DNA of 64,000 nucleotides from Piscicola geometra (taxonomy: Eukaryota > Annelida > Clitellata > Hirudinida > Piscicolidae), in contig OX030957.1 in assembly GCA_943735955.1 (NCBI GenBank), positions 1,179,001 to 1,243,000 on the forward strand. Reading direction: 5' to 3'. A program made the translations under genes and the position numbers. A model generated the notes under the pieces. The model was not told where the DNA came from, searched no databases, and saw nothing but the letters and a program-made list of their open reading frames with translations. Positions 12,525 to 28,100 of the stretch are shown piece by piece (position 1 is the stretch's first letter; each line of letters opens with the position of its first letter).

Positions 12525-13662
12525 AAAATCTTTGTATTGAATTTTGTTATTAACTTTCATCATAGGAAATACCACCGTTTATGTTCATAAATTAAACCAT
12601 GTTGTTTTTTCAAAAATTTTAACTTTAAATTATTAAAAAAAATAAACTGATTTGAGATTTCAATTAATGAAATAAGTTGATTCAAAATAACATATAAAAC
12701 GAAGCTTCCAACCTATTGAATTGGAGAAAAATTAATAAAACCCAACATTGGGAATGGTATGAAAATAATATTTTAAAAAATAATAATATAACAAAACAGA
12801 CCGTAATAAAGAAATAATAGTATTTGAATTGTTATAGCTTCCATGCCTTATTCAAAGCCAGCATGGTGAAACCAATTTTAAAATTAATAGGATTAAACAA
12901 GGATTTGAAACAAGGGAGCTAATATCCATCATCAGACCAACGTAGCTAGACGATTAATTCAGAATTTTCGTTCAAACATTTTAAATAAAGATGTTAGTTA
13001 TGGTTAAAAACTATTCTGGACATCACCGATGTGTTTTTGACAACGTTTATCTTAGATGAGAAAAGCTTATACGTCAAGACTTTCACATTTACATTTCAAG
13101 TCCATTCCTTGCATTCTATCCCGTATATCTCTATACACCAGCTTATTATGAAAATTTATTATTTGAAAGAATATATGATAATGAGCATAGAGGAGGACAC
13201 AATGGAAGAACTTACGTAAGAAATGGTGGTCAGGCCAGCCTTGCGTAACCTGCCTGATACCCATCTGCGTACTTTACAATTCTTTATGAATCATAGACAA
13301 AAACATAGTTTTGAATATTTCAAATCTTTTTATTTTCAACTTTTAATTTTTATTTGTGTCATGCTTTTTTAATCGATGACACGAACGTGGATCAATTGAT
13401 CTTCACCAATTGGAGGATTAAGCTGGGTGGTGTCAGGGTTGCAATAAAGTTTCAACATCTATGCTGGCCAAGCTATATATAAGCTTGCATAAGATATTTG
13501 CTAACTACTAAATTTTTAAAATATAGTCAATTACATTGTTAAAAATCAGATTATAGCAACTTAATTTATTCAGTAACCTGTTTTTCTGTGAATTGAATAC
13601 TGCGTAATAAACCTATTTAAATAATATTCTCTCTTCAAGTTTTTTCACATTTTGAAAAAAGA
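12525..13662. other. intergenic region, calmodulin-like to bZIP
   Basis: AT-rich. Holds the calmodulin-like 3' untranslated region (an AATAAA lies near 12639) and the upstream region of the bZIP gene. The open frames near 13031-13264 have no recognisable motif and no coding-like composition. Confidence 0.6.
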
Positions 13663-14277
13663 ATGGCAACATTCAACAATAAGTTGATGCCTCCAATGGC
13701 AGACAACTACCGCCTGATGGAAAACTACTATCCCTCCTACAACTACACGTCCATGCCTCAAACGCCATTGCCTTTCCACAACGTCAACCCTTTCATGCAC
13801 CAGACCTTTCCACAAGTGCTTCCCTTCAACCCTCCTTCCCAGCCTTCTCATAACGCTGATTTGAACAACTTCCTTCGAAACCGAGATGCATCATCGTTCA
13901 ACGTTCCAACACAACAAGCTTTTCAAACGGAAACAGAAAACAAACAATTCGATGATCCGATGACTTTTTCAAAAGCTACACTTCCTTCCACATCAAACAT
14001 TCAGCCAGTTCTGCCAACAAGGACAAAGAAGAAGGCAGGAAAACCTGTTCCTGAAGAGAAGAAAGACAAGTCATACTGGGACAAACGCAACAAAAACAAC
14101 CGGTCAGCCAAACGCTCGAGAGAGTCACGCAGGAACAGAGGCAAGATAGTGGCTGGTGAGATAGTTGTGAAGACGAACCAGTTGGAGATGATGAGGATGA
14201 AGCTGAGATCTCTGATGGAGGAAGAAAGAAGACTCAGGATTATGTACTCCGAGAGGGGACTGCAATGTCCTTACTGA
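13663..14277 (+). CDS. bZIP transcription factor, NFIL3/PAR-like basic region
   Basis: Single-exon gene of 204 aa. Residues 1-115 are rich in Pro, Asn, Phe, Tyr and Gln, as in a transactivation region. Residues 120-136 are Lys-rich. The basic region is at about 136-165 (KSYWDKRNKNNRSAKRSR, ESRRNRGK), with the NNxxAKRSRxxRR signature of the NFIL3/PAR/CES-2 branch of bZIP factors. A short zipper follows (V/I167, L174, L181, then glutamate at 188), ending in LRIMYSERGLQCPY. The start is the first ATG after a pyrimidine/A-rich leader and keeps the whole frame open. It is nuclear and DNA-binding by family knowledge. Exact orthology (NFIL3, HLF/TEF or CES-2) cannot be settled by eye. A possible poly(A) signal AATAAA is at 14859-14864. 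Confidence 0.88.
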   Translation: MATFNNKLMPPMADNYRLMENYYPSYNYTSMPQTPLPFHNVNPFMHQTFPQVLPFNPPSQPSHNADLNNFLRNRDASSFNVPTQQAFQTETENKQFDDPMTFSKATLPSTSNIQPVLPTRTKKKAGKPVPEEKKDKSYWDKRNKNNRSAKRSRESRRNRGKIVAGEIVVKTNQLEMMRMKLRSLMEEERRLRIMYSERGLQCPY

Positions 14278-16174
14278 TGTGTTCAAGATCAAAATGAGTT
14301 TCTTGTTTAATTGTTTTAAATTAACGTTTCAGTTGCTTCGAGGCTAAGCTTGAATCTGGAGTGTGTATGACACCAAACTTGAATCTTTGTAGATATTAAT
14401 CATTTCGTATTTTAAGCTCAATGCATTGTTCATAAATTATTTGCTGTTTGTATCCAATTTAAGTTATAATAGTGTGGTTACTCATTGCATGTGAACCTTT
14501 TAATTTATTTTCTGAGCTCTTGAAGTTATGTTTCATAATGTATTATCAGTTATAACTATTTCAGTTTTGTTATATGTTTTATTGAATACATTTTTCGAAA
14601 ACGTGTCCAGGTTCGAATGATTATCTTAGATTACATACCTCCTAAAGTGCTCTGTTAAAATATATTAGAATTTAATCAAAACGTATTAAAGGAAAAATTT
14701 AAAGTAAATTCTGGTTAAAGGCAAAAAAACTTTGAAGAAACTCCAGATCTAACCCACCTAGAAATACTAACTAGCGTGTAGAAATTTTGTGTCTTATGAC
14801 TAAAGTTATCGACTTATCGATTGAGATACTTGATAATTTTTTTGCATGAGTTTTTGAAAATAAAACATTGCGCTTCTCCTGTCTCTTGTGTTTCTGAATC
14901 CATTTAATGACAAAATTGCATTTTACATCAAAAATAAAAAATCATTTATTGTCGAATTATTTTTTTCCAATATTGCAAACAGAAACCAATTTTTTAATTA
15001 GTAAAAAGTAGAAAAAAATATTTGAAAGACGTGTTTGATCACTACCTTCATGGGTGTGCAGTATGAATTGCTCAAGAGAAGGAATAAAAAGAACCTTTTG
15101 ATTAAATATATATATTACTCCGCAAAAACCTCACCAGCGTTACAAAGCTTTTAACGAACCAAGTATTTCATACCCTTGAGCATCATCCTAGAAATAAAAT
15201 ACAAACATTAAAAAAATCCTCACATAAAAAGAGTGAGGGAGCGTAAAGAGAGAAGGAAAGATCGATAAATCAGTATGGATTGTGGCGATTCTTATCGTTG
15301 CACGCTGTACACAACAACACTTAACCTGCATTAGTTATAAAATTACTTTTCAAAGGAAAAAACCATAATACAGCTTTTAGATGAAGTTACAGACTCTTCT
15401 CAAAGTTTTGGTAATTGATTTTTTTTATTACGAAAATGCAATAAACATTTTTGTTATTGTCGTAAAAGATCATGTTTGAAATAAAAGGCAATCATCCATC
15501 CCTCGAAGCACCACTGTTCCAATCACGAGGGCATCACAGAGCAAGCCGTATTCAGACTCTAACAATATATAAGCAAATGTGACGAGCATTTAGCAGTATC
15601 ACTGAAAGGGGTTTTGAAATAAATATATGAAAAATTATTTGCATCATGGAGATATCAAGCAAAAGGAAGGCAATATTTTCAATGAAAGTAAAAATTCAAA
15701 AAGGTTTGTTTCCGCTGAATAGATTTTTAGCTTATTGCAATCTAAAATTCAAAATTGATTGTAGAATCAACATGATGCGAATGAAAATAAATGAATTTGA
15801 TATGAAAAATTAAAAGATTGTATTATAACTTTGTTAAAAGGTTTGATTTGAAAGTTTAAATTGCATTGACGACTCCTTCGTCAAAGGTAGAAAAAGGCAA
15901 GAGAAAGGTATTTAAGCTTTCCGAATTTTTCAATTGTTCATTCAGCTTGTTTCACTAATTCGATGGCTAATTCTCTAAGGTTTATTGCTTAGAAACATGC
16001 TGTGAAAAAAGAATAAATTAATGAATTTGTTTTAATCTAAAAAATAGTAAAAAATAATCTATAATAAAGTTTTTAACATTTATTTTTATTTTCATATTTC
16101 AACTGTTTAGTTTGGTTAAACTCAGATTACAAGGAAAAGACCTGTTTGTTGCATGAGGAGTGTGAGAAGTCAGC
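14278..16174. other. intergenic region, bZIP to stomatin
   Basis: AT-rich, no recognised gene. Holds the bZIP 3' untranslated region and, towards 16174, the presumed stomatin promoter and leader. Confidence 0.6.
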
Positions 16175-19100
16175 ATGGCGAAAACCCTTCCTCTCACCGC
16201 TAGTGAGAATTTATATATTTTCTTACTTTTTATCCAACTACGAATTATCGCTGAATATAATAATCATAATATTTTTCATGAGACAATAGAACTTTTAGAA
16301 AAGCTTTAATTTAATTTTTCTATTAGATTAAATTGATTCATGTAGATGCTTAAAAATTTAACTCTTTTGAAAAAAGTATACAAAAGCTTTAGATCTTTGG
16401 AGACTTATAAGTTATTTTCGCAATGGTAGAAAAAATTAAAAACAATTGGAAAATGTTCAACTGGCTACAAGCTGTTTTTCACACAATCCAAACATAAAAG
16501 AAACTTCAAACCGTCTGCATATTTAAAATATACAAATCGAATTATTTAGAAGAATTTCGTATTTCGTATTTCATCATTAAAAGCTCGTTCGGCTTTCCAT
16601 TCATGAATATTTCATGCAACCATCTCTATCCATGCAATTTGATGTGGTTTTTCAATATATAAAAATGTGTGAATATCCGCCAAAAAAATTCAGAAACACT
16701 TAAAAAAAACTTTTTGGAATTCCACTTATAGACCTTTCATTAAGTCTATATATCACATTCAACGTTTATAAAAAAATTTAAATGAACCATTTAAATATAT
16801 TTATTTTTATTCATGGTATAACGTGTTTTCAGGCATTTTTAATGTATTTTTCTACGGTGATAAATCTTTTAGAGTAGAAAATGTTTCAAGAAACGCCTGG
16901 TTTTATTAAATATTCTAGTAGTTAATATTTATGCAACCTCCAGTTTGAATTGTGCTTTTTATACTTTTATTGTTTTTTTATAGGCGCATATAAATTATTT
17001 TTAAAAAGTCTAAAAATTGTGTTATTTTGTTTTTCTGTTATTAAGCTCCACTATCACTCCAGACCTTCATCAAACAAACCTGAGTTTGCCCACATAAACT
17101 GAAGATCAGCTTCATCTTTCAGCATACCTTGATAAACTACTTCTTTGGTTTATTTCAGATATAAAGTGAATTAATTCCATCCCATTTAATCAATGCAGGG
17201 CCATACAGGCTATATAGCTGCCTTCTTCAAAACACTATTAAACGGCGCTCTTATTTATATAGCAGATTAAATATTGTTGACTTTTCCTCTACTTAATAAT
17301 TTCTTCACTTGAAGATGCTTTTTAAGACTTACAATATATTCAGGTTATGTCTGCAATTGAATAGTCGTCTCATGATAGGATATCCTTCTGTCAAAATAAA
17401 AATTTAATGAGCAATTATTGGTGTTTTTGATGCTTAGATAAATGCTAACTAATACTTTATAGTTGCCAATCTAATTCTAGCTTCTTAATTGCCCATTTCA
17501 AGGCGTAAAAAGATGCCTTACGAGTAAATTGGCAAATCGATCAAGCCTACCTAAACCTATGAATTTCTTTTAAAGTAAAAACTGTAAATTATTGTCAAGT
17601 GACAATTTCAATTAATTGCTCCATGAGCACAAGGTTTAAGTGGCTCTACGTTTTTTGGTGACGCATTGGTTTAAATAAATAAGAGACTACCAAGTCAATA
17701 ATTATCTTTTGTCGAAAAAGTGAATTGGCTTTTTAGTATAAATAATTTGAAGTTGTACACGTTTTCTATGAAAATTGACATTAATGTATTCACATTTGAC
17801 ACTGCACTCAATGATAGTAGACAAGCGAATGAATATCTAGTCATGAAAAGTGACACCTCGACAAACATTACTTCTGAAATTAAATTTGCAAGACTTTTCA
17901 AAAGAAAAAAGTACCAGAACACAAAATTGAAATATTGCTATAGTAAACAATGAAAACTTTTGTAAAAAATAAAACGGGGAATTTTTACTTTTAAAATACG
18001 AGTACGCATACGAATGCTGGGAAGGCAGTTTGAATGGTCGGAGAAATTGATAAGCAATACAAGGCACCAAGGCTGGATCGATGAGTAGAGGCTGCGTTCG
18101 CAAACGATCGAAATACATGTATGATTAACTGTGGAAGAGAATGCATGTCTGACGGATGGTTGCTGTCGTTGCTTGATCAGTCGTGTTGAAGAAATGACAT
18201 TGACTAAGTGGATTAGGAGATTGCATTGAGTGATGAGATTAAAAACAAAAAGATTTACTACTGCAAAAATCTAAAATGAATATTTTTACGGAGTTTAATG
18301 AACAATTAACTAGATCAGTGTTTCTTGAAGACATGATCGTGATTCGCAAAAGGTTTCCCAAAAGCAAACTATTGTTAAAATTATTTTTTTCAACTCCCAA
18401 TACAAGCTAGATGGCAGTTTGGGAGACAATGCAAAAGACTACGCAAATTTGTAAAACAATGGAAAAAATGTTGTTCTCAATTTTTAAGATTTTCCTTCTT
18501 CTTGATAAGGCTCCTTTGTGATTTATAAATCACGAGTGCAAGAAAGTTTATATTTCAAGGCATCCGAAAAATCAATAATGAATCTTTTCAGAAAAAACTA
18601 TGGAATTATCAAGTTTTACATTAGGTATATGGCTCCAGAAAATAGTTATAGTGCATATTATCACTATATGAATTTCAATTGAATAAACATTAAAACCATA
18701 TCAAATTTCTTAAAAAAAGTTTACGCGTGAACAAAATTTTTGTTTGCAAAATATGCACAAAATGTAGGAAAAATAGTTTTGTAAAACTTTATTTCTTCTA
18801 CTAGTATTTAATGAAATTTCTATTTAAAAAAAGTTAACATAGCAAATTTCATTATTGAATTGAAAAAGTTCACTTACAAACACAATTATTATTTTCATTT
18901 TGAAGTAATATTCTTAATTGTTTTTGGGTGAATTTTTTTATCACTACTGATCATTTTTTCCTTTTTGATTATTTTCAAAAAATGTTCAACAAAATTTTGC
19001 CTTTAATTTGATTTTAGTGAAATTTTACATCAACTCAATTCCTGACCCAGAATATGGCTTTTGAGTTTGGGCCACTTCATTCAACCCCTTAGTTGCAGGC

Positions 19101-22100
19101 ACGCTAATAAAAGGGGAGAACAACATATGTGGCACCTTACTGGTGGTGATGTCGTGGCTCTTCATCATTATCACCCTTCCCATCTCGTTGTGTCTTTGCT
19201 TCAAGGTGGGTGGGTGTGTGAGTGGTGCATTGTAGGTGGGAAGTGTGCATTAGCTTTTTCCTTGGTATAGAATGTTTACGAAATTAAAAATTGAAAACAC
19301 TTGGCTGAAATTAATTGATGTGTTTTGTGACAATATTGAATCTTAGAATGTTTTATTGAATAATAATTAAAAGAAATTTCTATGCTTGAGATCACTTAAA
19401 TCATATTGGTTGTATCATAAACAGTATTATTTGTTAAATATTTTTAAAAGTATTTTACAATTTTTTTTAACGTTAAAATACAATTTTTCATCGTGCAAAC
19501 ATGAAATATATTATATAATCTCTATTGTCAATGCATTTTATTTTAAAATTGGACATTAAAATATTTTAATGAATCATATAAAAACCTATAAAAATACTTA
19601 GCTTTAGAGGCAAATTTATATATTATTATACTAGAAATGTTATAATTTGTTGAAAAAAATGAGTTTTTATAAAATATATTTTTTCTCTTTTAATTTTTGA
19701 ACATTTTGTTGTTCTAAAACAAAAAAAGTATCTTTAATATTTATAATACGTTTAATAATAAATGGAAATAACTTTTGAGGATAGAGGAGAACTTTTTTGA
19801 CTTGCAAGTTTTCAAACTCAAAATTTGTTTGAGAAGCTTGTTTTTTAAACATTTTTTTAACCACCACTCGTGTAACTCCGAGCTTGGATCTCCCTCTTGA
19901 CTACAACAGGGAAAAAAACAAATCATTTTTAAATGAGTAAATAAAGGTACAAATAATTTTATTAACTCATTAAATAATATATTATATGTATGAAAAAAGT
20001 ATAATAAAAAACATCATTTTAATTCAATAAACTTTGATACACTTCAGGTTTTTTTCGGAATAAGTGAGTAATCACAAAAATTCAATTATTCACTTATTAA
20101 AAGCGAAAAAATTTGTTATAATTTTTCAGTTACGTTAACTTTTTGAACGTTGAGAAAGATATTCGATTTCGGGGATATATGAGTGTTAATGAAAACTTAA
20201 AAAACTATTTAAAAAATTAAGTTATAATGTTTAATCGTTATTTTCGGTAAATTATTAATAGAAACAAATTATGGGAATAAAAGTAAACGAAGTAAACAAT
20301 TTGCTTAACGGAATAACGGTTATTCAAGTTAACGGTTGATTAACTATGCCCACCTTAAAGAAGAGACTATATTATGCATGACAAAGCGATGAGTTATACA
20401 GCGTAAGTAAAGACGTCTTGATATTCTCTAGTCCAACAAATCAATATTAAGAGACGAGCCTGCCTGAAACTGTCGCTATCTCATGCCCCGTGAGGAGTTT
20501 TCATGCTGGTGCCATCAAACACATTCAAATGGCGTAGTGAAATATCTTTTATTCAATAACGCAAATAATCTATACAGTTTTTCTACTTAATAAAACTTTT
20601 TTGAATATTATTATAGATGACAAAGATTTCAAATGATTTAAGATTTCGATAAATAACTTTATTTAATGTGCATTTCTCCATGCTTTAGTTTAAATTTTCA
20701 ATTTGAATAATTTCATGATAAAATAGTATTAAATAAATTTAAATAATTTTTTTACAAGTATTTAGCTATAAATCACTTCAAATGTTTTTATCTTATTTTT
20801 CGATATTAATCTTTTCAATTGAAAAATAAATATAAATAGGAACTTTTATTGTTTGGAGCTTTCTAACAAACCAAATATAATAATATTATTGATATAAATT
20901 AAGTCAAAATATAAATTATTGCTTTTGATTATCTCGTAAAGTACAATTGTTAAATATATTTTAATTTTTATTCTTTTTCCAATTCTCGTTTTTGTAGTAC
21001 GATTTGTTTTCATCATACCGAGTTTTTTATTGCAAGAGTAGCAGCTCCATCTCGTATGCATGGCCTTCTCTCTTGTATCATTCATTTATACTGCAGCAGC
21101 AATTACGGAGATGGTAGATTGAGGAATAGAGTGGTCTGTTGCATTATTTCTGAACTGGTCAGTGTTCTCAGCAAGACTGCACTTTGCAACCAGCTCATCA
21201 AATATCACATTCTTTATTGATTCTTCTTACTTTTCTCACGCCTTAATGCCATGACTTTTCATACATTTTGAATGTCCCAGATGACGGCTCTGTATTACTG
21301 TTTTATAGTTGACCTGAGCAATTTGTTTTTTTCTGGCAGCATTTTGCTGTCTGCGTGCTTCAGCATTAAAGTGTTTTTCCATGAAAGTTGGACCAAACGT
21401 TATCATGAATATGAGGGTCCACTCAATGTAAAAAATGTTTTCAAAAAATTAAGTTTTTCTATTTTTATGGTTTAACCAGAATGTATTCTGTGTTAAACAG
21501 CACGAAAGGTAATCATGTTAAAAATCAACTCTGTTGTTGTCATTTGACCTACTTCAAGAAGGAAGTGATCTAAAACCTTGAGGCGGGAATAATGTCTTTT
21601 TGTTGTTTTTAAATAATATTAGTTACAATCTTTGTTACAAATATTTTACGTTTTTTTATTCACAATAATATCACAGATTTATCTATCTTCGATTGGCCTG
21701 TAGACTTGTACGAAAATAAAAATAAAACATCGCGCCGATAAAATAACGGAGCTGTTATAATGTACTGTCACTGTATGAAAAAAACGCGTAATTCCATGTT
21801 TTTTCTCATACTTTTCATGTAAATATATGAAAAATGTATTTTTGGCATATTAATTAGAAATTCTGTTTATTTATCGCAGGAAGTTTTTTTAATTATGACT
21901 TTACATGTTACGAGCATGCTTTGTCTCTGAACATAAATTATTTTTATCACGAAAAATATTTCGTAAAATCTCATTGATTTTGTGTCATACTACTCTATAA
22001 ATTAAATGCATGTTTTTTCGTTATTACTTTTTCTTTAAAAGGCTAAATAACATGCGTGATTTACACAAACTCCCTTCTTGAATGTGAAATATAAAAATGA

Positions 22101-25100
22101 ATGATATTAACAAAATGTCACTTTAAAAACTTTTTTTTTATTTTTCCATAATACTTTTCTCAAGATTTCAAGATTAACTATTAGAAACGCTAACAAAATA
22201 GCACATAAAATCGAGAAACATTAAACATCTTATCTCATCTGCGCGTTGCTTCTAACTGAACACTTTTAGAAGGCTAAATTTATTTATTTTTCAAAATTAA
22301 AAATTTAAATTTTATACTTTAAAAATGTATTTTTTCAATTGCACGGGTAGTTTAGGCTAAAAAAAATAACCATAAATTTATTTAGATTAAATAATCATAG
22401 CCAAAAATTAAATTAAAAAAACAAACCTGATGAAACACTAGTGAAAGATATTTAAAAACTTAATAATCGATTTACAGAAATTTTAAATTTGATAACATAA
22501 GTCATCTTCTACACAAAGGCTTTCAAAAATCCGCAGGTGGTTCAAGAGTACGAAAGAGCTGTCATCTTCCGACTGGGCAGACTTCTCGAAAAGGGCGCCA
22601 AAGGACCCGGTTGACACATCATTACAATCAACTTTCACTCATTCTAATACTTTAACCGTGCCACCATCACTTCAGGTCTCTTCTTCGTCATCCCCTGCAC
22701 CGACTCATACACCAAGGTCGACCTACGAACAGTCTCCTTCGATGTGCCCCCACAAGAAGTGCTTACTTACTTATTTATAATGTTTTAAAATATTGTTATA
22801 ATTTTACAAATAGTTTATTTTAATTTATTTTCTTAACGGCCTCAATGTTTTTTTATTAATATTTCCATTACTCTTATTTTTTTATTTTTTATACTTTTTG
22901 CTTTAAGATTTTTTAACTCTTCGAATTGTATTTAATTTGTGTTTTTCAATTATTTAAAACAATTGGTGTTTCACGCTTTCCAAAAAGGTCGTCTAAACAG
23001 GCTTAACTGTAATTGTGAAGAGGCGCGATAAAGTCGCCATTCTTCAGAGCACAACAGAGTGTGAGCATAAGCTGAAGAAAAATGAATTCGACTAAAGCAA
23101 GAAATCACCATTTATTCAGTTTAAAGTGAATGAATTATACAATAATTAAAAACTATTTTCAAGTGATGTGGTGTTGGTTTTTTAAATTCATAAATTGTCG
23201 GAACCTTGTTGCAGAACTCTAGTTAACATTCAACTGAGTTTTAAAATTATCAATTTTTAAGAAGAAAGAAAAAAACGTGTGAAGTCAAACTTTATGTAAG
23301 ATGAAAGTTGATAATAATTTTTTGTCACGCATAAACACTCGGCAGTAACACCTCAATACTAAGCTGAGACTGCTTAAGCTCTCGATATACTCACGACTGC
23401 TGTGAAGGGCATAAGAGAATTACAATCGGAGGCATGCCTTCTTCAAGCTTCTAGAGTTTTTAAAAGTTTGGTCCAAGAAATAATACTTTTTCGCCTATCT
23501 GCCTTGTTTGTGAATTCTTTTCTAGCAATTGTGCAAGGGCTAACACATTTGGTCTACTTTAAACAAAAAATAATATTTCAATAGAAATTCTGAAATTCAT
23601 ATATTTGTAAATTTTTTCAAAGTTAACGAAAAATATTGTTAAAAGCAATTTTTGCAAAAGCTAATATTTCTCAATGACGATAACTCTCAAAGGTCTAAGG
23701 TTGAATACATTATGGATAATCCAAAAAGTATCCAGGTCTTGGATATATTTCAGGTTGTGTGCACCTTTGAGCGAAGGTCTATCATAAATTAATTTCATGT
23801 GTTTAAATTACGGTTTTTCATTTTTAAATTAAAAACATTTTGTGGGTACGTTTATAACCTTTCTAATTAAAATGTTAATAAATAAATATTCTGATTAGAC
23901 ATTTTTACTCAGAGAATCGTTAACTAATTACCTTAAAAAGCAGGTTTTTTAGACATTTTATATTTTCAGACACTGGATTATTTCGAATAAATAAGCCTTT
24001 TTAGACCTTAAGTTCAAACATAAATTTTAAAAACTAGAATGTCTATGGTATTAATTATGCTGAACAATAATAATACTAGTAATTGAATTTTAATAATAAT
24101 GATTAGAAAAATAAGATTAGAAAGGCTATGGAGCAAAGAACTTCAATATTATCGATTCAGAATTTTTTTATTAGTTGAAAAAATACTTTTATTTTAAAAC
24201 ATTTGGAAAAAAATTCAAAAATGAACGAAAATACTAGTATCTTAGGGTACGCGTAGAACTGACTTGAAGGACCGTTAGAGAGCTCCAGAAGCGACTTTAT
24301 TTTAATTAGTTTATAAATAAATTTGTTAAAATGGGCTGGAAAAATTAAATTAATATATATATACATTTTTTGAAGACTCTGGATCTTTCAAGAATTTTTT
24401 ATTTCTCTCTGAGGCATCGTTACGCTTGATGCACAATCTCTCCTCCAAGAACCGCTTCTCAGCCTTAACACCACCGAGTCATTCATCATTGCAACTTCTT
24501 GCACACTTCTCTGTACAACTGAAAATCTTTGTTAGCACTTCACATCGCATTTATTGCAGGTTTATATTTCTGCTCAAATATTATTTTTCTTGGAAATAAG
24601 TAGTCATTTCCAACTACCAACGTTCACCCCATCTCTCAACCACAGATTCTCTCCAAAGATAGCGTCACAGTGGCGGTGGATGCTGTCGTCTACTACAGAG
24701 TCTCCCACGCCACTGTCTCAGTGACCAATGTTGAAGATGCTAACAGGTTAGCCTTCGAAAAGTCTAACAAAATAGAAAAATCACCAATCACGAGTTAATA
24801 TTGATATTTCTTCAACTGCTCTTGATAGAATAATATTCGTGTTGGTCGTAGAGAGGTAGTGCATATGATCACAATAATGCTTGTGCCTACCACAGGTCTA
24901 CCCGTTTGCTAGCACAGACCACTCTTCGAAACGTCTTAGGCACCAAGAACCTTAGTGAAATCCTTTCTGACAGGGAGAATATCAGTCACTTTATGCAGGT
25001 GGGTGGTCATGGCTTTTGTAGTGCGGCTACTGTTGTTTTAGTTTAATTAAGAATTGTTTTTTTACAATATTCAATAAAAAGAGTTTTTAGTCTTCTTTTA

Positions 25101-28100
25101 TTGAACTAATGTGGGTATTAAGGTTTTATATTTGCAGTCGTTTCAGAATATTGCTAAAGTCTGGATTTGCACTATATAAAATGGCTTTTTTTATTTAACA
25201 AGTTCAAATATATATATAATATTAAACGGTATAAAATTATCTGGGATGGATTAAAAAGAAGTTCTGATGGTGCCAAAAATGTAGATAAAAGAAAAAAAGC
25301 ACAACCCATTAATTCCCAATGCCCTTTTTTGGCAATATATGAAAAAAGAGACTAATCATTAAACTAGTTAAGTTGCGTTTAAGTGTTCAACTTTGCGAAC
25401 TAACGTCCTAATACCCAAGAATAACCTTCCGAATAAAAAAAGCAATCTTCTTTATTTTCTTAGACATAATAAACCAAACACCAACCATGATTTCAAAAGA
25501 CATTTGACAATATGACATTGTGAGTTACCCTCCGAATGTACAATTTTAGACCATGGAAATAGGATTCTTTCGAAGACTTTTGGATTTTCTTAAATGATCA
25601 AATGAATAATGAAGAATTCCAAAAAAAAGTCATGAATGCCATTGGCTTTATGAAGATCTACTGACCAAAGTAAAAAGAAGGAAAATGAGAAAGTTTGGTA
25701 CGATTTCTTTTTTTCTATGGCTGGACTGAATTAAGTCGAAAAAGAGAAAATCTCTTATTGAGCTTTGCTTAGGCGTATCATGATATTTGTTTCTTAAGGT
25801 TCAATTCCCCCTTATAAAATAGTAATAAATTTTTTTATGATGAGTTGCAAAATTTATTCAGTGCTTTTGAAGTGCACTCCCGTGTAATTCTTTTTAGATG
25901 TTTCATTTCAATGGTTTCATTTTCTCATTGACATTTCAGGGCATTCAAAATAAATCCTGGTACTTATAATTATTTTTATCTGAGAATCTACAGTCTTGTA
26001 AAAATTTTCTACAATGCTAAATCAACTTGCTTCTGTTGAATGTTAATCTGTTGAATAAGAAGCTAAGCGTGTAACGATTTTCGGTTCAACCAATTGATAA
26101 TGGTCTAGGGCTCGATTACAACCGATACCCTAGAAGCACATAGGCGCAATTGAAAATTTGCAGTCCAAGTGACCTAGAATTCCGTTCAGGCTATACTACA
26201 CTATAATAATGCTCATCAGTCCTACTATATTTATCCTCATTGATAATTCACCACTGAACAATTATAAAAAGTAAAACTTTTAAAAAGTATTAAATTATAC
26301 TTTTTTTAAAATGATAAAAGTGATAAAAAGTTCCTAAATATCATTTGAAAGTCAATTTGGTTATCTTTTTATTGCACGCAGGCCTGCTTGGACGAGGCGA
26401 CGGAACCATGGGGCGTTAAAGTGGAAAGAGTGGAAATGTAAGACATATTTTTCCAATTATTACTTATATTTAATTCAATTATTGATATTTTGTTATTTAG
26501 CTCTGGTTTTATATTTTCAACACCCAGTTGTTCACTAAATGTAAATATCTAATTATACCTTTTTAAAAGTCTTTCTAATTACAAATTGTCTCATTACGTT
26601 TTAAAATTACTATTTATTCCGGGTTTGTAGCTCTACGTTTCTTGTTTCATTTGCGGTAGACTTTTTGATGTGCTTTATTTGCTTTTAGCACACGCTTTTA
26701 TATTTCAAGACGCGTGCGTTGACACAAGTAGAATTAGAAAATCTTAAATGCGTTGAAAAATAGTTTTTCGAGTTAAGGAAAGATTAGTTTGAGATGGATG
26801 GAGGACAAAGGCGAACGATTTGGAAGGGTTAATGTGGCTCAAAGGCCGACTGGAAAGGCATTAATAAGGCGATGTTGTGTTGTGTCACTCTTGCAAGCAT
26901 TTGCCAGACTGAGTAAAGCATTGCTAATGAAGCATTTTTTAAAATAATATTTTTGGAAGCTTTTATTGCTTTATTAAAAATTAATGAATTTTTTTAGGAA
27001 TACTTTCAGAGTAATTAAGATAGTTATTTGTTTTTTCAATTGAAAAAAATATTTTTTTTTAAATTTATACTTTATTGCCATAATGGTCTATTAATAAATT
27101 CATAATGAAGCTGTTAATGCACTTTTCTTTTGAAAGTGCTAATAAATTAATATTTCAAAAGCCACAAAACATCAAAAGTTGTTAAACATTATTTTAATTT
27201 TTTAAAATAAAAATAAAGAGATTCTTCTAAATAAATATCAAATTAGAATAGAAATAAATTTTTCCAATGTGTATAAAAATAATTTTATTTTTATTTTGCT
27301 GAATTAAAGATATTCCATAGTTTTACATTTTTCTGAAAAAATCTTTCTGCGTTTTCAAAACTTCTAATAAAAGACATTCATTTAAAATATAATAATACTT
27401 ATCGGATGTATGACTAGTTTAATAAGAAGAGATAAGGTCACTCACGCACTGCACACGAGAAGCAAGCCTTTGAGTAGTCCCAAAAAGACCATTCATCCCT
27501 CAGATCAAATGAATACAATTATTATTGGTGAAAAGCAATCACATGTTTAAAATCAATAAACGTCCATATAAACGAAAACTGTGTTTTCTAATGAAATTTA
27601 AAACATTTCATGAAGCCCTAAGTGAGTTGAATCGCATGCTAAGAGATTTTTTTATTACACTTTCGACCACATCCCATATTCATTTGTCAAGGACTCCAGG
27701 TTTTTAAAGAAAAAAAATATTCTTAAAAATGTGTACTATAAAGGCCATAATTTACACTCAAACAACCAGAGTATATACTAAAAACCAACTCTGCTTATTG
27801 CTTGGTGCCATCCACCAACACTCAAGTAAGCGGAGTAAGCGGAGTGAACAGTCAAGAAGATTAGTCTTTAGAAAACTTAATATAAATCATAATAAATATC
27901 AAAGTCTTTACAAGCATCGTTGGCTTAGTTTTCAAAGCTCTGATGATTTTGCACGATGCTTCAAAATTGAAGTTGCTTTGTTTACCATTAAAATAAATAT
28001 TTATTGCAAATCAAATAATAATTTGTTTTTTTAAATTTAACTTTTTATTGACATACTTTCGAAATGTATTTGAAAGGGTTTGATTAAATTTATTTTTTTG